From: an uncultured Eubacterium sp.
GTDB taxonomy: Bacteria; Bacillota; Clostridia; Lachnospirales; Lachnospiraceae
NCBI GenBank assembly: GCA_900545725.1
Contig: URAI01000006.1
Span: forward strand, 1 to 60,679
DNA length: 60,679 nt
Direction of reading: 5' to 3'
Made by a program: the position numbers and the translations under genes. Below the pieces are notes generated by a model. That model had not been told where the DNA came from, did not search any database, and saw only the letters and a program-made list of their open reading frames with translations. Below are positions 42,397-52,832 of this stretch, one piece after another. The stretch's first letter is position 1, and the number at the start of each line of letters is the position of its first letter.

Positions 42397-44667
42397 ATGA
42401 AAACGTCGGTAATCGGTTTTCCTAGAATTGGAACATTAAGACAGTTAAAATTTGCAGAAGAAAAATATTTTAGAAAAGAAATAACAGCAGATGAGCTTGA
42501 AGCTATAGCTAAAGAGCTTCGTAAGACACATTGGAATATGCAAAAGGAAGCAGGGATTGATTATATCACAAGCAATGATTTCTCATATTATGATATCGTG
42601 CTTGATACAGCAGTATTATTTAATATAATTCCACAAAGATATAGCAGCCTGCCGCTTTCAGAATCTGATACATATTATGCCATGGCAAGAGGATATCAGG
42701 GAGAGTCAGGAGATGTAAAGGCTCTGGCAATGAAGAAATGGTTTAATACTAATTATCATTATATTGTCCCAGAGGTAGAAGATAATACTGATATCAGGCT
42801 TACAGGGAATAAGCTTTTTGATGAATATAAAGAAGCTAAGGAGCTTGGCATAGAAACAAAATCTGTTATCACGGGTGCATATACACTTCTTAAGCTGTGC
42901 AGATTTACAGGTGAAAAACAGATTTCTGATTATATAGAAGCCGTTATTAAGGCATATAGTGACCTGCTTGATAAATGTAGTGAATGTGGTATAGGCTATA
43001 TACAGTTTGATGAGCCATCACTTGTTCAGGATATGGATAATGAAGATATTGAATTATTTAAGACACTGTATACGCAGATACTTTCGTCAAAGAAGAATTG
43101 CAAGGTACTTTTACAGACATATTTCGGTGATGTACGTGATATTTACATTGAACTTATTAAAATGGATTTTGATGGAATAGGACTTGATTTTATAGAAGGA
43201 AGACAGACAGCTGCACTTGTGGAAGAATACGGGTTTCCACAGGAAAAGACATTGTTTGCCGGTCTTATAAACGGAAAGAATATCTGGAAGAATAATTATG
43301 CCAGGACATTGTCTGTATTAGATACATTAAAAGCAAAGAATATAGATGTAGTATTGTCAACTTCATGTTCACTTCTTCATGTACCTTATACATTAGAAAA
43401 TGAAACAAAGCTGTCACCTGATATTGCAGCACATTTTGCATTTGCAAATGAGAAGCTTGAAGAGGCAGCACAGTTAAAGAAGCTTGCAGATTGTGATGAT
43501 TACAAAAATGATGAAGCATTTGTAAAAAATCAGAAATTATTTAATGAAAAAAGAGATTGCGATAATAATGAAGTTAAGAAAAGACTTTCAAATATAACAG
43601 AAAATGACTATGTAAGACTTCCAAAGAGAACAGTAAGACAGAAGCTGCAAAAAGAAGCACTTGGAATTGTTAAGTTTCCTACAACTACCATCGGTTCGTT
43701 TCCACAGACTAAGGATGTTAAGCACAACCGTTCTGCATATAGAAAGGGAGAGATTTCAAGGGAAGAATATATTGAATTTAACAGACGTAAGATTGCTGAA
43801 TGTGTAAAATGGCAGGAAGAAATAGGCCTTGACGTATTAGTTCACGGCGAATACGAAAGAAATGATATGGTAGAGTATTTTGGTGAGAGTCTGGGTGGAT
43901 TTGTATTTACAGAAAAAGCATGGGTGCAGTCATATGGAACACGTTGTGTTAAACCGCCAATTATATGGGGTGATGTATACCGTAAAAAGCCAATCACTGT
44001 TGAGTGGTCTGTATATGCACAGTCACTTACAGATAAGGTTATGAAGGGTATGCTTACAGGCCCGGTTACTATTCTTAACTGGTCATTCCCAAGAGAAGAT
44101 ATATCAATCAGCGAGTCAATATCACAGATAGCACTTGCAATCAGGGATGAAGTACTTGACCTTGAGGAAAATGGAATTAAGATGATACAGATTGATGAGG
44201 CGGCATTAAGAGAAAAACTTCCGCTGCGTAAGTCAGACTGGTATTCACAGTATCTTGATTTTGCAATTCCTGCATTCCGCCTTACACACAGTGCCGTAAA
44301 ACCGGAAACACAGATACATACACATATGTGTTACAGTGAATTTACAGATATAATTCCGGCGATAGATGATATGGATGCAGATGTAATAACATTTGAAGCA
44401 TCACGTTCAGATTTACAGATATTAGATGCGCTCAAAGCCAATAACTTTAAAACTGAGGCAGGACCCGGAGTATATGACATACATTCGCCAAGAGTACCAT
44501 CAGTAGAAGAGCTTGTGAATGTTCTTGATATCATGCTTACAAAGATAGACAAAGAAAAATTATGGGTAAATCCTGACTGCGGATTAAAGACAAGAGGCGT
44601 AGAAGAAACTGATGCGGCTTTAAGAAATATGGTAGAAGCGGCTAAGATTATCAGAAAGAAATATTAA
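42397..44667 (+). CDS. metE: Cobalamin-independent methionine synthase
   Basis: Transfers methyl from 5-methyl-tetrahydrofolate (polyglutamate) to homocysteine. 756 aa, full length with both barrels. N-terminal IGFPRIGTLRQLKFAEE; catalytic barrel with GSFPQTK, zinc ligands in IHTHMCYSEF (His, Cys) and NPDCGLKTR (Cys), and the conserved IDEAALREKLP. GGAGG about 15 nt upstream is distant but no closer site exists. Monocistronic. Confidence 0.96.
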   Translation: MKTSVIGFPRIGTLRQLKFAEEKYFRKEITADELEAIAKELRKTHWNMQKEAGIDYITSNDFSYYDIVLDTAVLFNIIPQRYSSLPLSESDTYYAMARGYQGESGDVKALAMKKWFNTNYHYIVPEVEDNTDIRLTGNKLFDEYKEAKELGIETKSVITGAYTLLKLCRFTGEKQISDYIEAVIKAYSDLLDKCSECGIGYIQFDEPSLVQDMDNEDIELFKTLYTQILSSKKNCKVLLQTYFGDVRDIYIELIKMDFDGIGLDFIEGRQTAALVEEYGFPQEKTLFAGLINGKNIWKNNYARTLSVLDTLKAKNIDVVLSTSCSLLHVPYTLENETKLSPDIAAHFAFANEKLEEAAQLKKLADCDDYKNDEAFVKNQKLFNEKRDCDNNEVKKRLSNITENDYVRLPKRTVRQKLQKEALGIVKFPTTTIGSFPQTKDVKHNRSAYRKGEISREEYIEFNRRKIAECVKWQEEIGLDVLVHGEYERNDMVEYFGESLGGFVFTEKAWVQSYGTRCVKPPIIWGDVYRKKPITVEWSVYAQSLTDKVMKGMLTGPVTILNWSFPREDISISESISQIALAIRDEVLDLEENGIKMIQIDEAALREKLPLRKSDWYSQYLDFAIPAFRLTHSAVKPETQIHTHMCYSEFTDIIPAIDDMDADVITFEASRSDLQILDALKANNFKTEAGPGVYDIHSPRVPSVEELVNVLDIMLTKIDKEKLWVNPDCGLKTRGVEETDAALRNMVEAAKIIRKKY

Positions 44668-44677
44668 AAATGATTTT

Positions 44678-44720
44678 ATGGGTTACTATGTGTAAGAGAT
44701 TACAATAGTACCCATTTTTT
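44678..44720 (+). terminator. Terminator after metE
   Basis: ATGGGT(T)ACTAT pairs with ATAGTACCCAT (44705-44715) with one bulged T, followed by TTTTTT. Confidence 0.8.
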
Positions 44721-44902
44721 ATATATTAATCTCCATTCAGCAGGCATTTTTAATGCCGGAGAAATCGCAGACCTAATCTGATAAATTCAAATTTTAAACA
44801 CAATTTTAACAAAATTCTGCCATAAATTATTGTTAAATTATCCTCAATGGAACACTGGACAATAAATGAATTGTCAGGAAATGAGGATAAGGAGATAACA
44901 GG

Positions 44903-46810
44903 ATGAAAACAGAAAGAAAAAACAGAAGAGCAAGGATAAGCGTAAAAATATTAGTGCTGGTTGGAGCATTATTTATTACGGGTATTGTAAGTGTTGTTAT
45001 GGGCTTTTTATGTATTAACAGCATGAATAATAAGAGCCAGAAGATATCTAATGAATGTATGGAAGCGGTCGCACTTATGGCAGATACATCGACTGCTATA
45101 GAAAAGGTACAAAAATATGCCAACAGTTCAGCAGCTTTCAGAATGCAGAATAAGATGGATGGTAATGGTACGTCAGAAAGCTCACAGCCGATGAATGATT
45201 CGCAGGGGGCAGGAGACTCACAGCAGATGGTGCCGGATAATACTAATGTAAATAATACATCTGCCGGTAATGCAGCTATGGGTTCTAATCCTGCCGGTTC
45301 ATCATCAGATAATGCATCTGATATGAAGACTAATATGGAAAATGAAATTACATCCCTAAAGGATACATTCAGTGCATTAGAAACAGCAATTAATAAATTT
45401 GGTAATTCAGAGGTGCTAAAAGGACTTTCAGCTTACAAGAGTGTATTTGAAGAATACAGCACTAAGATTCAGTCTGTATTAAGTAATGAAAGTACAGATA
45501 TGGATGATTATTTTTCACTTACGGCACAGGGAGAGGACAGTATAACATCAAGGCTTGACAGTGCAGCAGATAATCTTAACAATCTTATAAATAATCAGGT
45601 GAGTGAATCATCAGAAAGCCTTAATAACCAGTATGAATTTTCAATAAAGATGTATGTGGTAATTGCAGTTATAATGGTTGTAATGGGTATTGCCATTGTG
45701 GTACTTCTTATGGTAACTGTAAAGCCATTAAAGCAGGCAAATAAGCAGTTAAGAGCTATAACACAGGATATAGAAAATAATAACGGAGATTTGACAGCAA
45801 GAATTAATGTAAAGTCAGATGATGAGATTGGTGAGCTTGTAGCAGGCATAAATATATTTATTGATAAGTTACAGTCAATTATGAATGATATAAGAAATGC
45901 CTCTGATACAATTAAGACTTCATCAGATAATATAGATGAACAGATAGGTTCTGTCAATGATAACGCACAGAATGTATCAGCAGCCATGCAGCAGATGGCA
46001 GCAGGCATGCAGGAGGTATCGGCTACTATAGAGCAGTTAAGTGCCGGTGCAGATAACATTTTCAAATCAATTGTTAATGTAACAGATAAGATTACGCAGG
46101 GCAATGACATAGCTGAAAAAATACAGGAAAAGTCCGTTGAATACAGACAGGATACAGAAAATGGCATGGCAAGCACTAATGAGATGGTAAATAAGATAAG
46201 AGAAGGTCTTAATAAATCCATTGAAAACAGCCGTCAGGTTGAAAGAATCCAGGAGCTTACCGAGGATATATTAAATATAGCTTCACAGACAAATATGCTT
46301 GCATTAAATGCATCCATAGAGGCGGCAAGAGCCGGAGAGGCAGGCAAAGGCTTTGCAGTGGTTGCAGAACAGATACGTCTGCTTGCAGATGACAGCCGCA
46401 AGGTGGCTAATAATATTCAGGATATAAGCCTGTTAGTAATAGAAAGCGTAGAAGACCTGACAGGAGATTCGTCAAAGCTTATCAGATATGTCGATGAGAG
46501 CATACTTGCGGATTATCAGAAATTTGTCGGTATAACTAACGAATACAGGGATGATTCAGAAAAGGTTAATAATATTCTTGAAGATTTTGCAAAGAATACA
46601 CAGATACTTAAAAATACAATGGCTGAGATGAATACAGGAATAAGTGATATTGCAACAACAATTGATGATAATACTAAGGGGGTTAATGAGGCAGCTGAAA
46701 GTGTAAGCACTGTGGTTGATGCGATTGGTGTGATTAAGAAGCAGGCTTATGATAATGCTAAGGTTGGTAATGATTTATCAGAAAATGTTGAGGTATTTAA
46801 GCAGATGTAA
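44903..46810 (+). CDS. Methyl-accepting chemotaxis protein
   Basis: 635 aa. N-terminal transmembrane helix (about 14-36), extracytoplasmic sensor of about 215 residues with a Ser/Asn/Gly/Gln-rich low-complexity stretch (about 80-150), second helix (250-275), HAMP domain, and MCP signalling domain with hairpin tip IASQTNMLALNASIEAARAG. AAGGAG 6-11 nt upstream. Monocistronic. Shows that the organism has, or had, a chemotaxis system. Ligand unknown. Confidence 0.95.
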   Translation: MKTERKNRRARISVKILVLVGALFITGIVSVVMGFLCINSMNNKSQKISNECMEAVALMADTSTAIEKVQKYANSSAAFRMQNKMDGNGTSESSQPMNDSQGAGDSQQMVPDNTNVNNTSAGNAAMGSNPAGSSSDNASDMKTNMENEITSLKDTFSALETAINKFGNSEVLKGLSAYKSVFEEYSTKIQSVLSNESTDMDDYFSLTAQGEDSITSRLDSAADNLNNLINNQVSESSESLNNQYEFSIKMYVVIAVIMVVMGIAIVVLLMVTVKPLKQANKQLRAITQDIENNNGDLTARINVKSDDEIGELVAGINIFIDKLQSIMNDIRNASDTIKTSSDNIDEQIGSVNDNAQNVSAAMQQMAAGMQEVSATIEQLSAGADNIFKSIVNVTDKITQGNDIAEKIQEKSVEYRQDTENGMASTNEMVNKIREGLNKSIENSRQVERIQELTEDILNIASQTNMLALNASIEAARAGEAGKGFAVVAEQIRLLADDSRKVANNIQDISLLVIESVEDLTGDSSKLIRYVDESILADYQKFVGITNEYRDDSEKVNNILEDFAKNTQILKNTMAEMNTGISDIATTIDDNTKGVNEAAESVSTVVDAIGVIKKQAYDNAKVGNDLSENVEVFKQM

Positions 46811-47061
46811 ATAAAAAACTTTAAATGAGCGAATTTGAAATATATTTGTAATAAAAAATTAATACAGTACACAGAAAGTTCATTTGTATATATTTTCTTT
46901 GTGGGTTAAACTAATAGTAATATGTAAAATATTAATATAGAAAATATTATTTTCATACAAGGTAATTTATCTGCTGTTTACGTCTTATGTATTACAGGTG
47001 GTAATGGATTACTGATTAAAAGTTATAAAACGGTTAGAGATATAGAAAAGAGGCAGTTGGC

Positions 47062-48432
47062 ATGAGAAAGTTAAGGTGGCAGAAAAGGTACAGTGACTCT
47101 TTGACAGGGGGGATATTTTTAATAGTATGTACGGCGATACTTTGTGGACTGATATTGATATCCAAGTTTCTTATAGTTAATCATGAAGAAAAGAAACTTA
47201 CACCGCAGCCGTCGACGGTAATTTCAGAAGATGATGAGGATCACGATGAGAATTATGATGAATATGGTAATTATATATTTGACTATGATGATTCGTATGC
47301 ATGGATATTTCCCGGAATGAGCCTTGCTGCAAAGAAGAGCACGGTATTTCCGCAGGAGCAGATAGAAAGCTTTATGGAGATTTATGTAAAGCATGAAGAC
47401 AGCCTGCCGGTAAGTCTTATAGGAAGGAATTTTGATAATTCTGTTATTCCTTATGATGGAGTACAAAGGAGTATAACCTGCTGGGGTGACAGTATGACAG
47501 AGGGGAATGGTACTAATACGGCAAGTATACAAAAAGACGGACAGGAGCTTGATATAAGTTATATGACATATCCTATGCTTATTGAGCAGATGACAGGCAT
47601 TAAGACATATAATCTTGGGGTCGGAGGTGAGACATCCAGGCAGATAGCCGAAAGGCAGGGTGGACTTCCTATGATGATTGACAGAAGTGTAACTGTTCCG
47701 GCAAATGGTGCAAAAAAGATTAATCTTGTATCAGCAGAGGATGGTGAGCTTGTCTTTTTTAATGATTATAGCGGTTATGGTTTTTCAGATGAGCTTAATG
47801 TTAATAAGGTGTATATAGACGGACAGCAGTATAAGATTACATTTAATGGTGAGACACATATACTTTTTAAGAAGCTTAAGCATAAAAGCAGAGAAGATGT
47901 TGAGAAAGAAAAGGAAAACACCAGATCATCTGTTTCATCAGGACTTATTACAGAGATAAAGACAGGAAGTACGCAGATAAATGAAGGTGCTTTAGTATAT
48001 ACAAAGGCGGCAATAGACAGAAAGAATGATATTCTTATTATAGAGATGGGAAGTAATGGAGGCTGGAATGATGATCTTAATGAACTCGTAAGGCAGTATG
48101 ATGCCATGATTAATTATGCAGGCTGTAGTTATTATATTATAATAGGAGATACAGATGATCCATATTATGATGCAGGTGTCGGTGAGACGGCATGGGAGGC
48201 TACATTACATGAGGCATATGGAGAACATTTTATTAATATGAGATTATATCTTATAGAGCATGGTTTAAGTGATTGTGGACTTGATACAACATTTGCGGAT
48301 ATGGAGGGGTATTGCAACGGTCAGATATCCAAGCAGTTAAGAGCAGACTGGACACATCTTAATGCATACGGATATTATTCAAAGGGGCTTGCAGTATACC
48401 AGAAAGGTGTAGAACTTGGCTATTGGAATTAG
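47062..48432 (+). CDS. Membrane-anchored SGNH/GDSL hydrolase
   Basis: 456 aa. N-terminal transmembrane helix (about 18-40), acidic linker (EDDEDHDENYDEYG), SGNH core with block I CWGDSMTEGNG (Ser), block II NLGVGGETSRQIA, block III IEMGSNGGWND and block V DWTHLNAYGYYS (Asp, His). Acts outside the membrane, probably as an acyl esterase on envelope glycan. First of a run of envelope genes. Confidence 0.88.
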   Translation: MRKLRWQKRYSDSLTGGIFLIVCTAILCGLILISKFLIVNHEEKKLTPQPSTVISEDDEDHDENYDEYGNYIFDYDDSYAWIFPGMSLAAKKSTVFPQEQIESFMEIYVKHEDSLPVSLIGRNFDNSVIPYDGVQRSITCWGDSMTEGNGTNTASIQKDGQELDISYMTYPMLIEQMTGIKTYNLGVGGETSRQIAERQGGLPMMIDRSVTVPANGAKKINLVSAEDGELVFFNDYSGYGFSDELNVNKVYIDGQQYKITFNGETHILFKKLKHKSREDVEKEKENTRSSVSSGLITEIKTGSTQINEGALVYTKAAIDRKNDILIIEMGSNGGWNDDLNELVRQYDAMINYAGCSYYIIIGDTDDPYYDAGVGETAWEATLHEAYGEHFINMRLYLIEHGLSDCGLDTTFADMEGYCNGQISKQLRADWTHLNAYGYYSKGLAVYQKGVELGYWN

Positions 48433-48604
48433 CAAAAGCAGAATAATACTGTCATATGCAATTGGCAAAAGTAAAATAATACTTGTTATATTTTACATTT
48501 AGTATTATAATTATTAAGTTAAGTGACGAACTAACCAGTGATAGAAGCATCTGTTAATCAGACTGCAACACATAAAGACTTGAAATCGTATAAAGGAGAA
48601 TATA

Positions 48605-49342
48605 ATGTTATCAGTAGTAATACCAACATTTAATGAGAGTAAAAATATCCGGAATCTTGTTACACAGATTGATGATGCACTTAAGGGAATTGATTATGAG
48701 ATAGTATTTATAGATGACAGTAAAGATAATACACCTGATGTAATTAATGAAGTTGCAAAGGATTTTCCGGCAGTAAGAATGGAACACAGAACTAATGGAA
48801 CAGGCCTTGCAACAGCAGTTTTAAGAGGCTTTAAGATTGCCAGGGGTGAATATCTTGCATGTATGGATGCAGATTTGCAGCATCCGCCGATAGTTCTTAA
48901 ATATATGTATAAGGCTATGGAAAGCGGAGCTGATTTTTGTATACCAAGCCGTCTTATTCCAGGTGGTGATGATGGTGGCCTTAACTGGTACAGAAAGTTT
49001 GTATCGTGGACAGCAAGAAAGATTGGTCAGGTAATGCTGCCATGTCTTAGAAAGATTACTGACCCTACAAGTGGTCTTTTCATGTTTAGAAAGGAAGTTA
49101 TTGAGCATGCAGATTTACAGCCTATAGGATGGAAGATTATGGTTGAAGTCCTTGCTATGGGTACATATAAGAAAGTGATAGAGATACCTTATAAGTTCCA
49201 GCAAAGAACAGAAGGTGAATCCAAGCTTTCAGGCAGGGTTACAATGGAATATTTAAAGCAGCTTATGAACCTTAGAAAGAGATATAATAAGTCTAATACA
49301 TATACAGTTGAGACATGGTCAGTAAAGAAGATGAAAGGTTAA
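48605..49342 (+). CDS. Family 2 glycosyltransferase, polyprenyl-phosphate sugar synthase type
   Basis: 245 aa GT-A fold. VIPTFNESKNI, DDSKDNT, and the DxD-like CMDADLQHPP are typical of dolichol/undecaprenyl-phosphate mannosyl- or glucosyltransferases (DPM1/GtrB-like). It lacks the two C-terminal membrane helices of GtrB, as DPM1-type enzymes do. It would supply lipid-linked sugar for GT-C enzymes; the multi-pass proteins at 54185 and 56078 are possible users. AAGGAG 7-12 nt upstream. Confidence 0.88.
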   Translation: MLSVVIPTFNESKNIRNLVTQIDDALKGIDYEIVFIDDSKDNTPDVINEVAKDFPAVRMEHRTNGTGLATAVLRGFKIARGEYLACMDADLQHPPIVLKYMYKAMESGADFCIPSRLIPGGDDGGLNWYRKFVSWTARKIGQVMLPCLRKITDPTSGLFMFRKEVIEHADLQPIGWKIMVEVLAMGTYKKVIEIPYKFQQRTEGESKLSGRVTMEYLKQLMNLRKRYNKSNTYTVETWSVKKMKG

Positions 49343-49379
49343 GCCTGCGATAGCGGTATAGATAGAAGATGATTTAAAA

Positions 49380-49412
49380 TTCCGGTCAGAAGGTTCTGAC
49401 CGGAACTTTTTT
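49380..49412 (+). terminator. Terminator after the glycosyltransferase gene
   Basis: TTCCGGTCAG, loop AAGGTT, CTGACCGGAA (49396-49405), then a T run. Confidence 0.9.
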
Positions 49413-49572
49413 ATTATATTACGCACAATAAGTGTGAAATATATGTGAAATGTATATAAATTGCGTTGGAAATATAAACTAAATATTGTATAAAAATACA
49501 TATTATGCTAAAATTTATTAGCTATTTGATTAAATTTATTTAGATATAAAAGCAGATAATGGAGAAAATACA

Positions 49573-51087
49573 ATGTCATTTATTTCGGTTGGATTTTTTA
49601 TTTTTATAATAGGAACAGCTATTATATATTATATTCTGCCTAAAAGGATAAGATGGTGCATATTATTACTTATGAGCCTTTCCTTTTATGCAATTAGCAG
49701 TATTAAAGGACTAATGTTTGTAGCCTTTACGGTTATTACATCTTATATAGCGGCACTATTTATGTATAAGTGCGATGAAAAGAGAATAAGAAAAAGATGG
49801 CTTATAGGATGTCTGATATGTAATTTCGGTATCCTTGTATTTTTAAAATACTGTAATTTTGCAATTACTAATTTCAGCCTGCTTATGTCAGTTTTTAATA
49901 TAGATATACCGGCAAAGCATGTAAGCCTTCTTATGCCTATGGGAATATCATTTTATACATTCCAGACAATGAGTTATGTCATTGATGTATATGAAAAAAA
50001 GTATGAGCCTGAGAAGAATATATTTAAGTTTGCGTTATTTGTATCATTTCTTCCACAGATGTTACAAGGACCTATTGGAAGGTTTGACAGGCTTGCACCA
50101 CAGCTTTTTAACGGCAATGATTTTGAATTGAAAAATGTAGAATATGGCTTACAGCGTATTGCGTGGGGACTTGCAAAGAAGCTTATACTTGCAGACAGGT
50201 CGTATGTAATTGCAAATTCGATATTTAGTAATCTTAATGTGTTTTCGGGTGTACATATAATAGTTGGACTTCTTACATTTTCTATATATGAATATTGTGA
50301 TTTTTCAGGTGGAATAGATGTTGTTATTGGTGCCGCAGAGATTTTTGGAATTAAGATGGATGAGAATTTCAGACAGCCATATTTTTCAAAGTCTATCGGA
50401 GAATTCTGGAGAAGATGGCATATTACGCTTGGTACATGGATGAAGGATTATGTATTTTATCCATTTTCAATATCAAAGCATATGTTAAAGTTTGGTAAGA
50501 AAGCAAGAAAGGTATTTGGCAGGAAGATAGGACGTGTACTTCCTATATGCGTGGCTAATATACTGATATTCTTTATTGTCGGAGTATGGCATGGGGCTGA
50601 ATGGAAATATATTATATATGGTTTTTATAATGGAATAATTATTGCTTTAAGTAATCTTTTAAAGCCTTATTATGAAATATGGGCTGCTAAGTGTCATATT
50701 AATACACAGTCTAAGGGCTGGAAGGTCGTACAGATAATAAGGACATTTATCCTTGTAAATATAGGCTGGCTTTTTGATGCATGTGCTACGGCAGAATTAT
50801 CCTTTAAAGCATTATCAAGAACATTTTATGAGTTTAATTTTGGAGTTCTTTCAGATGGAAGCCTGCTTAAAATGGGACTTAATATGAGGGACTGGTATGT
50901 GCTTATAGTTGCGGTAATAATATTATTTATTACAAGTGTTATGAAAGAAAAGGGAATTAATCTGCGTGATTTTGTTGCAGAAAAACCTCTTGTAGTCAGA
51001 TGGCTTATATATCTGTGCCTTGTATTTGTTACGGCACCATTTGGTTATGTTGGAACTACTACGGAATTTATGTATGCACAGTTCTGA
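49573..51087 (+). CDS. MBOAT-family O-acyltransferase (AlgI/DltB-like)
   Basis: 504 aa, about ten to twelve membrane segments. Family motifs are in order: MGISFYTFQTMSYVIDVY, FLPQMLQGPIGRFD, FWRRWHITLGTWMKDYVF, and GVWHGAEWKYIIYG with the catalytic His. It transfers acyl groups across the membrane to a surface polymer, usually handing over to an SGNH/DHHW protein; such a protein is encoded next (51315). GGAG 8 nt upstream. Confidence 0.93.
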   Translation: MSFISVGFFIFIIGTAIIYYILPKRIRWCILLLMSLSFYAISSIKGLMFVAFTVITSYIAALFMYKCDEKRIRKRWLIGCLICNFGILVFLKYCNFAITNFSLLMSVFNIDIPAKHVSLLMPMGISFYTFQTMSYVIDVYEKKYEPEKNIFKFALFVSFLPQMLQGPIGRFDRLAPQLFNGNDFELKNVEYGLQRIAWGLAKKLILADRSYVIANSIFSNLNVFSGVHIIVGLLTFSIYEYCDFSGGIDVVIGAAEIFGIKMDENFRQPYFSKSIGEFWRRWHITLGTWMKDYVFYPFSISKHMLKFGKKARKVFGRKIGRVLPICVANILIFFIVGVWHGAEWKYIIYGFYNGIIIALSNLLKPYYEIWAAKCHINTQSKGWKVVQIIRTFILVNIGWLFDACATAELSFKALSRTFYEFNFGVLSDGSLLKMGLNMRDWYVLIVAVIILFITSVMKEKGINLRDFVAEKPLVVRWLIYLCLVFVTAPFGYVGTTTEFMYAQF

Positions 51088-51099
51088 TTATGCGTGATA

Positions 51100-51123
51100 A
51101 AATAAGCTATCGAGCTTATTTTT
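51100..51123 (+). terminator. Short hairpin terminator after the MBOAT gene
   Basis: AAATAAGCT, ATCG, AGCTTATTT followed by TT; weak but well placed. Confidence 0.6.
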
Positions 51124-51314
51124 GCACTAATCTCCACTATTATTAAGAAAATGGGCAATAATAATTCTGTAACAGGTTGTTTTTAGCAAAATTCGTGCTT
51201 ATGCCATGGTAACATGATGTGAAAATGCTGATAAGGATATTCATAAGATGACAGATTACCATGTCAGAATAAAGAGATAGGAATTATAAAAATAAGGAAA
51301 GTAGGATATTTGAC

Positions 51315-52343
51315 ATGAAAAAGAAAAAGCCGTTATGTCTGGCAGTAATATTTCTCGTAATTGTATTTATTATAAATAAGCTGCTTGATTTTATGCTTAT
51401 CCAGCCTGGACTTGCAAGAACGGTATTTTATGAGAGCAGTAAGGGTGGATATGATATTATAACACTTGGGGCTTCCCATGGTACATATGGAATTGCTACA
51501 CAGGAGCTTGGTGAAAGACTTGAAGGTAATACAATGAATATGTGTATGGGTGGTGAATATTTTTATGATTCTTATTATGTATTAAGATATGCATTAAGAA
51601 ATAATACACCTAAGACGGTTATTCTTGATATTGATTACCAGTATCTTGTAAACCAGCATGATGAGAGCATATTATTTAACCAGATATACAATGCATACCC
51701 TGCAACGCCTGATAAAGCAGGATATTTTGTTACAAAGATGATAAAGGAGGAGTTTAGAGGCGCTCTTCTTAAGTGGACTAACTATTGGCAGTGCTATTAT
51801 ATGATAGGAACTACGATAAAAAAGAAGCTGTCTGATGAATATAAGACTGCCGACCCTTCTCTTGTAAATATGAATAAGTATGATACATATATGGGAAAAG
51901 GATTTATATATAGAAATAATGAGTATAAAAAGTCAACAACCGGTGGAATAAAGTGGGATGAGAGCAAAGTTGATAAAAATCAGTGCAAATATATTAAAAG
52001 AATAGTTAATCTGTGCAGGCGAAAAGGCATTAATATAGTATTTACAACAGTTCCGCTTGATCCAGATTCTCTTGCACAGGATACAGCCTCTTATCAGGCA
52101 GCGCATGACTATATTGTTAATCTGGCAGATGATTGTGGTGTTTCATATTATGATTTTAATCTGTTATCCTATGCTGCATTTGACAGGACAACGGAAGATT
52201 TCTATGACAGGGAAGGTCATATGTATGGGGAGACAGCACAGCGTTTTACTAAGATATATGCAGAAGTTATAAAAAAGTCACTTGATGGCAGCCTTAATGA
52301 AGCTGATTACTTTAAGGCGTCATATAATGACGTATATAGATAG
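51315..52343 (+). CDS. SGNH-like acyltransfer partner of the MBOAT protein
   Basis: 342 aa. One N-terminal membrane helix (about 8-28) then an extracytoplasmic SGNH-like domain: ITLGASHGTYG in block I (Ser of GASHG, as in DltD's GSSHG), and a C-terminal Asp-His in FYDREGHMYGETA. It probably completes O-acylation of an envelope glycan with the MBOAT enzyme. AAGGAAAG upstream. It ends 2 bp before the T run of the 52346 palindromic element. Confidence 0.8.
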   Translation: MKKKKPLCLAVIFLVIVFIINKLLDFMLIQPGLARTVFYESSKGGYDIITLGASHGTYGIATQELGERLEGNTMNMCMGGEYFYDSYYVLRYALRNNTPKTVILDIDYQYLVNQHDESILFNQIYNAYPATPDKAGYFVTKMIKEEFRGALLKWTNYWQCYYMIGTTIKKKLSDEYKTADPSLVNMNKYDTYMGKGFIYRNNEYKKSTTGGIKWDESKVDKNQCKYIKRIVNLCRRKGINIVFTTVPLDPDSLAQDTASYQAAHDYIVNLADDCGVSYYDFNLLSYAAFDRTTEDFYDREGHMYGETAQRFTKIYAEVIKKSLDGSLNEADYFKASYNDVYR

Positions 52344-52345
52344 TG

Positions 52346-52620
52346 TTTTTTGAAATGTAGCAGGGGGGAGGAGTGGCTGATATGTAGAATTTGTATGCAT
52401 ATGGGAAGAACTTAGTCGGTCTTAAGATGAGCTTACAAAACACAGGGGTGATTGCACAGGACGTGCAATCAAGCTGCAAGCGGCAGGACGCCGCATTTGC
52501 AGCGCCCCGTCCGGTATAGATATACGCTAAGCTCATCTTTAGAGCGACTTAGTTCTTGTCCATCAGCATACAAATTCTACATATCAGCCATTACTGCCCC
52601 CTGCTACACCCCGTTTTCAA
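52346..52620 (+). ncRNA. Large palindromic element, candidate structured RNA with two CAGGACG hairpins
   Basis: Arms 52356-52434 and about 52530-52608 are complementary over about 79 bp with few, mostly symmetric mismatches; 25 consecutive bases (TGGCTGATATGTAGAATTTG onward) are perfect. The apex is a four-way-like fold: GGGG (52445-52448) with CCCC (52505-52508) enclosing GATTGCAC-AGGAC-GTGCAATC (52450-52470) and GCTGCAA.GCGGC-AGGAC-GCCGC.TTGCAGC (52473-52503). Both hairpins present the loop AGGAC in the context CAGGACG. It begins right behind a stop codon. From 52621 to the next gene the DNA is AT-rich and empty except for TGCCAT/ATGGCA (52805-52819). Confidence 0.6.
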
Positions 52621-52832
52621 CAAATCACAAATTTATACAAAAACGTGGACTTTTAAAATCAATTAATGTATAGTATTATAGAATGATTACAGAATGTTTA
52701 TTATCTGCATATATTATGACAGATGGATAAATATGTTATAGTATTAGAATTGTTAGTAAAATAACATCCACTATTAAAAATATAATGATATTAATATAAA
52801 TATATGCCATTGGATGGCAGATTGGAGTTAAA

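Noticed and set aside
45595..46221. 208-codon minus-strand frame inside the chemotaxis receptor gene
   Set aside because: Antisense shadow of the conserved HAMP/MCP region; composition is that of reverse-read Ser/Leu codons.
48433..48500. Imperfect direct repeat GCAAAAG(C/T)A(G/A)AATAATACT behind the SGNH hydrolase gene
   Set aside because: Two short AT-rich copies only; no boundary or function can be supported.
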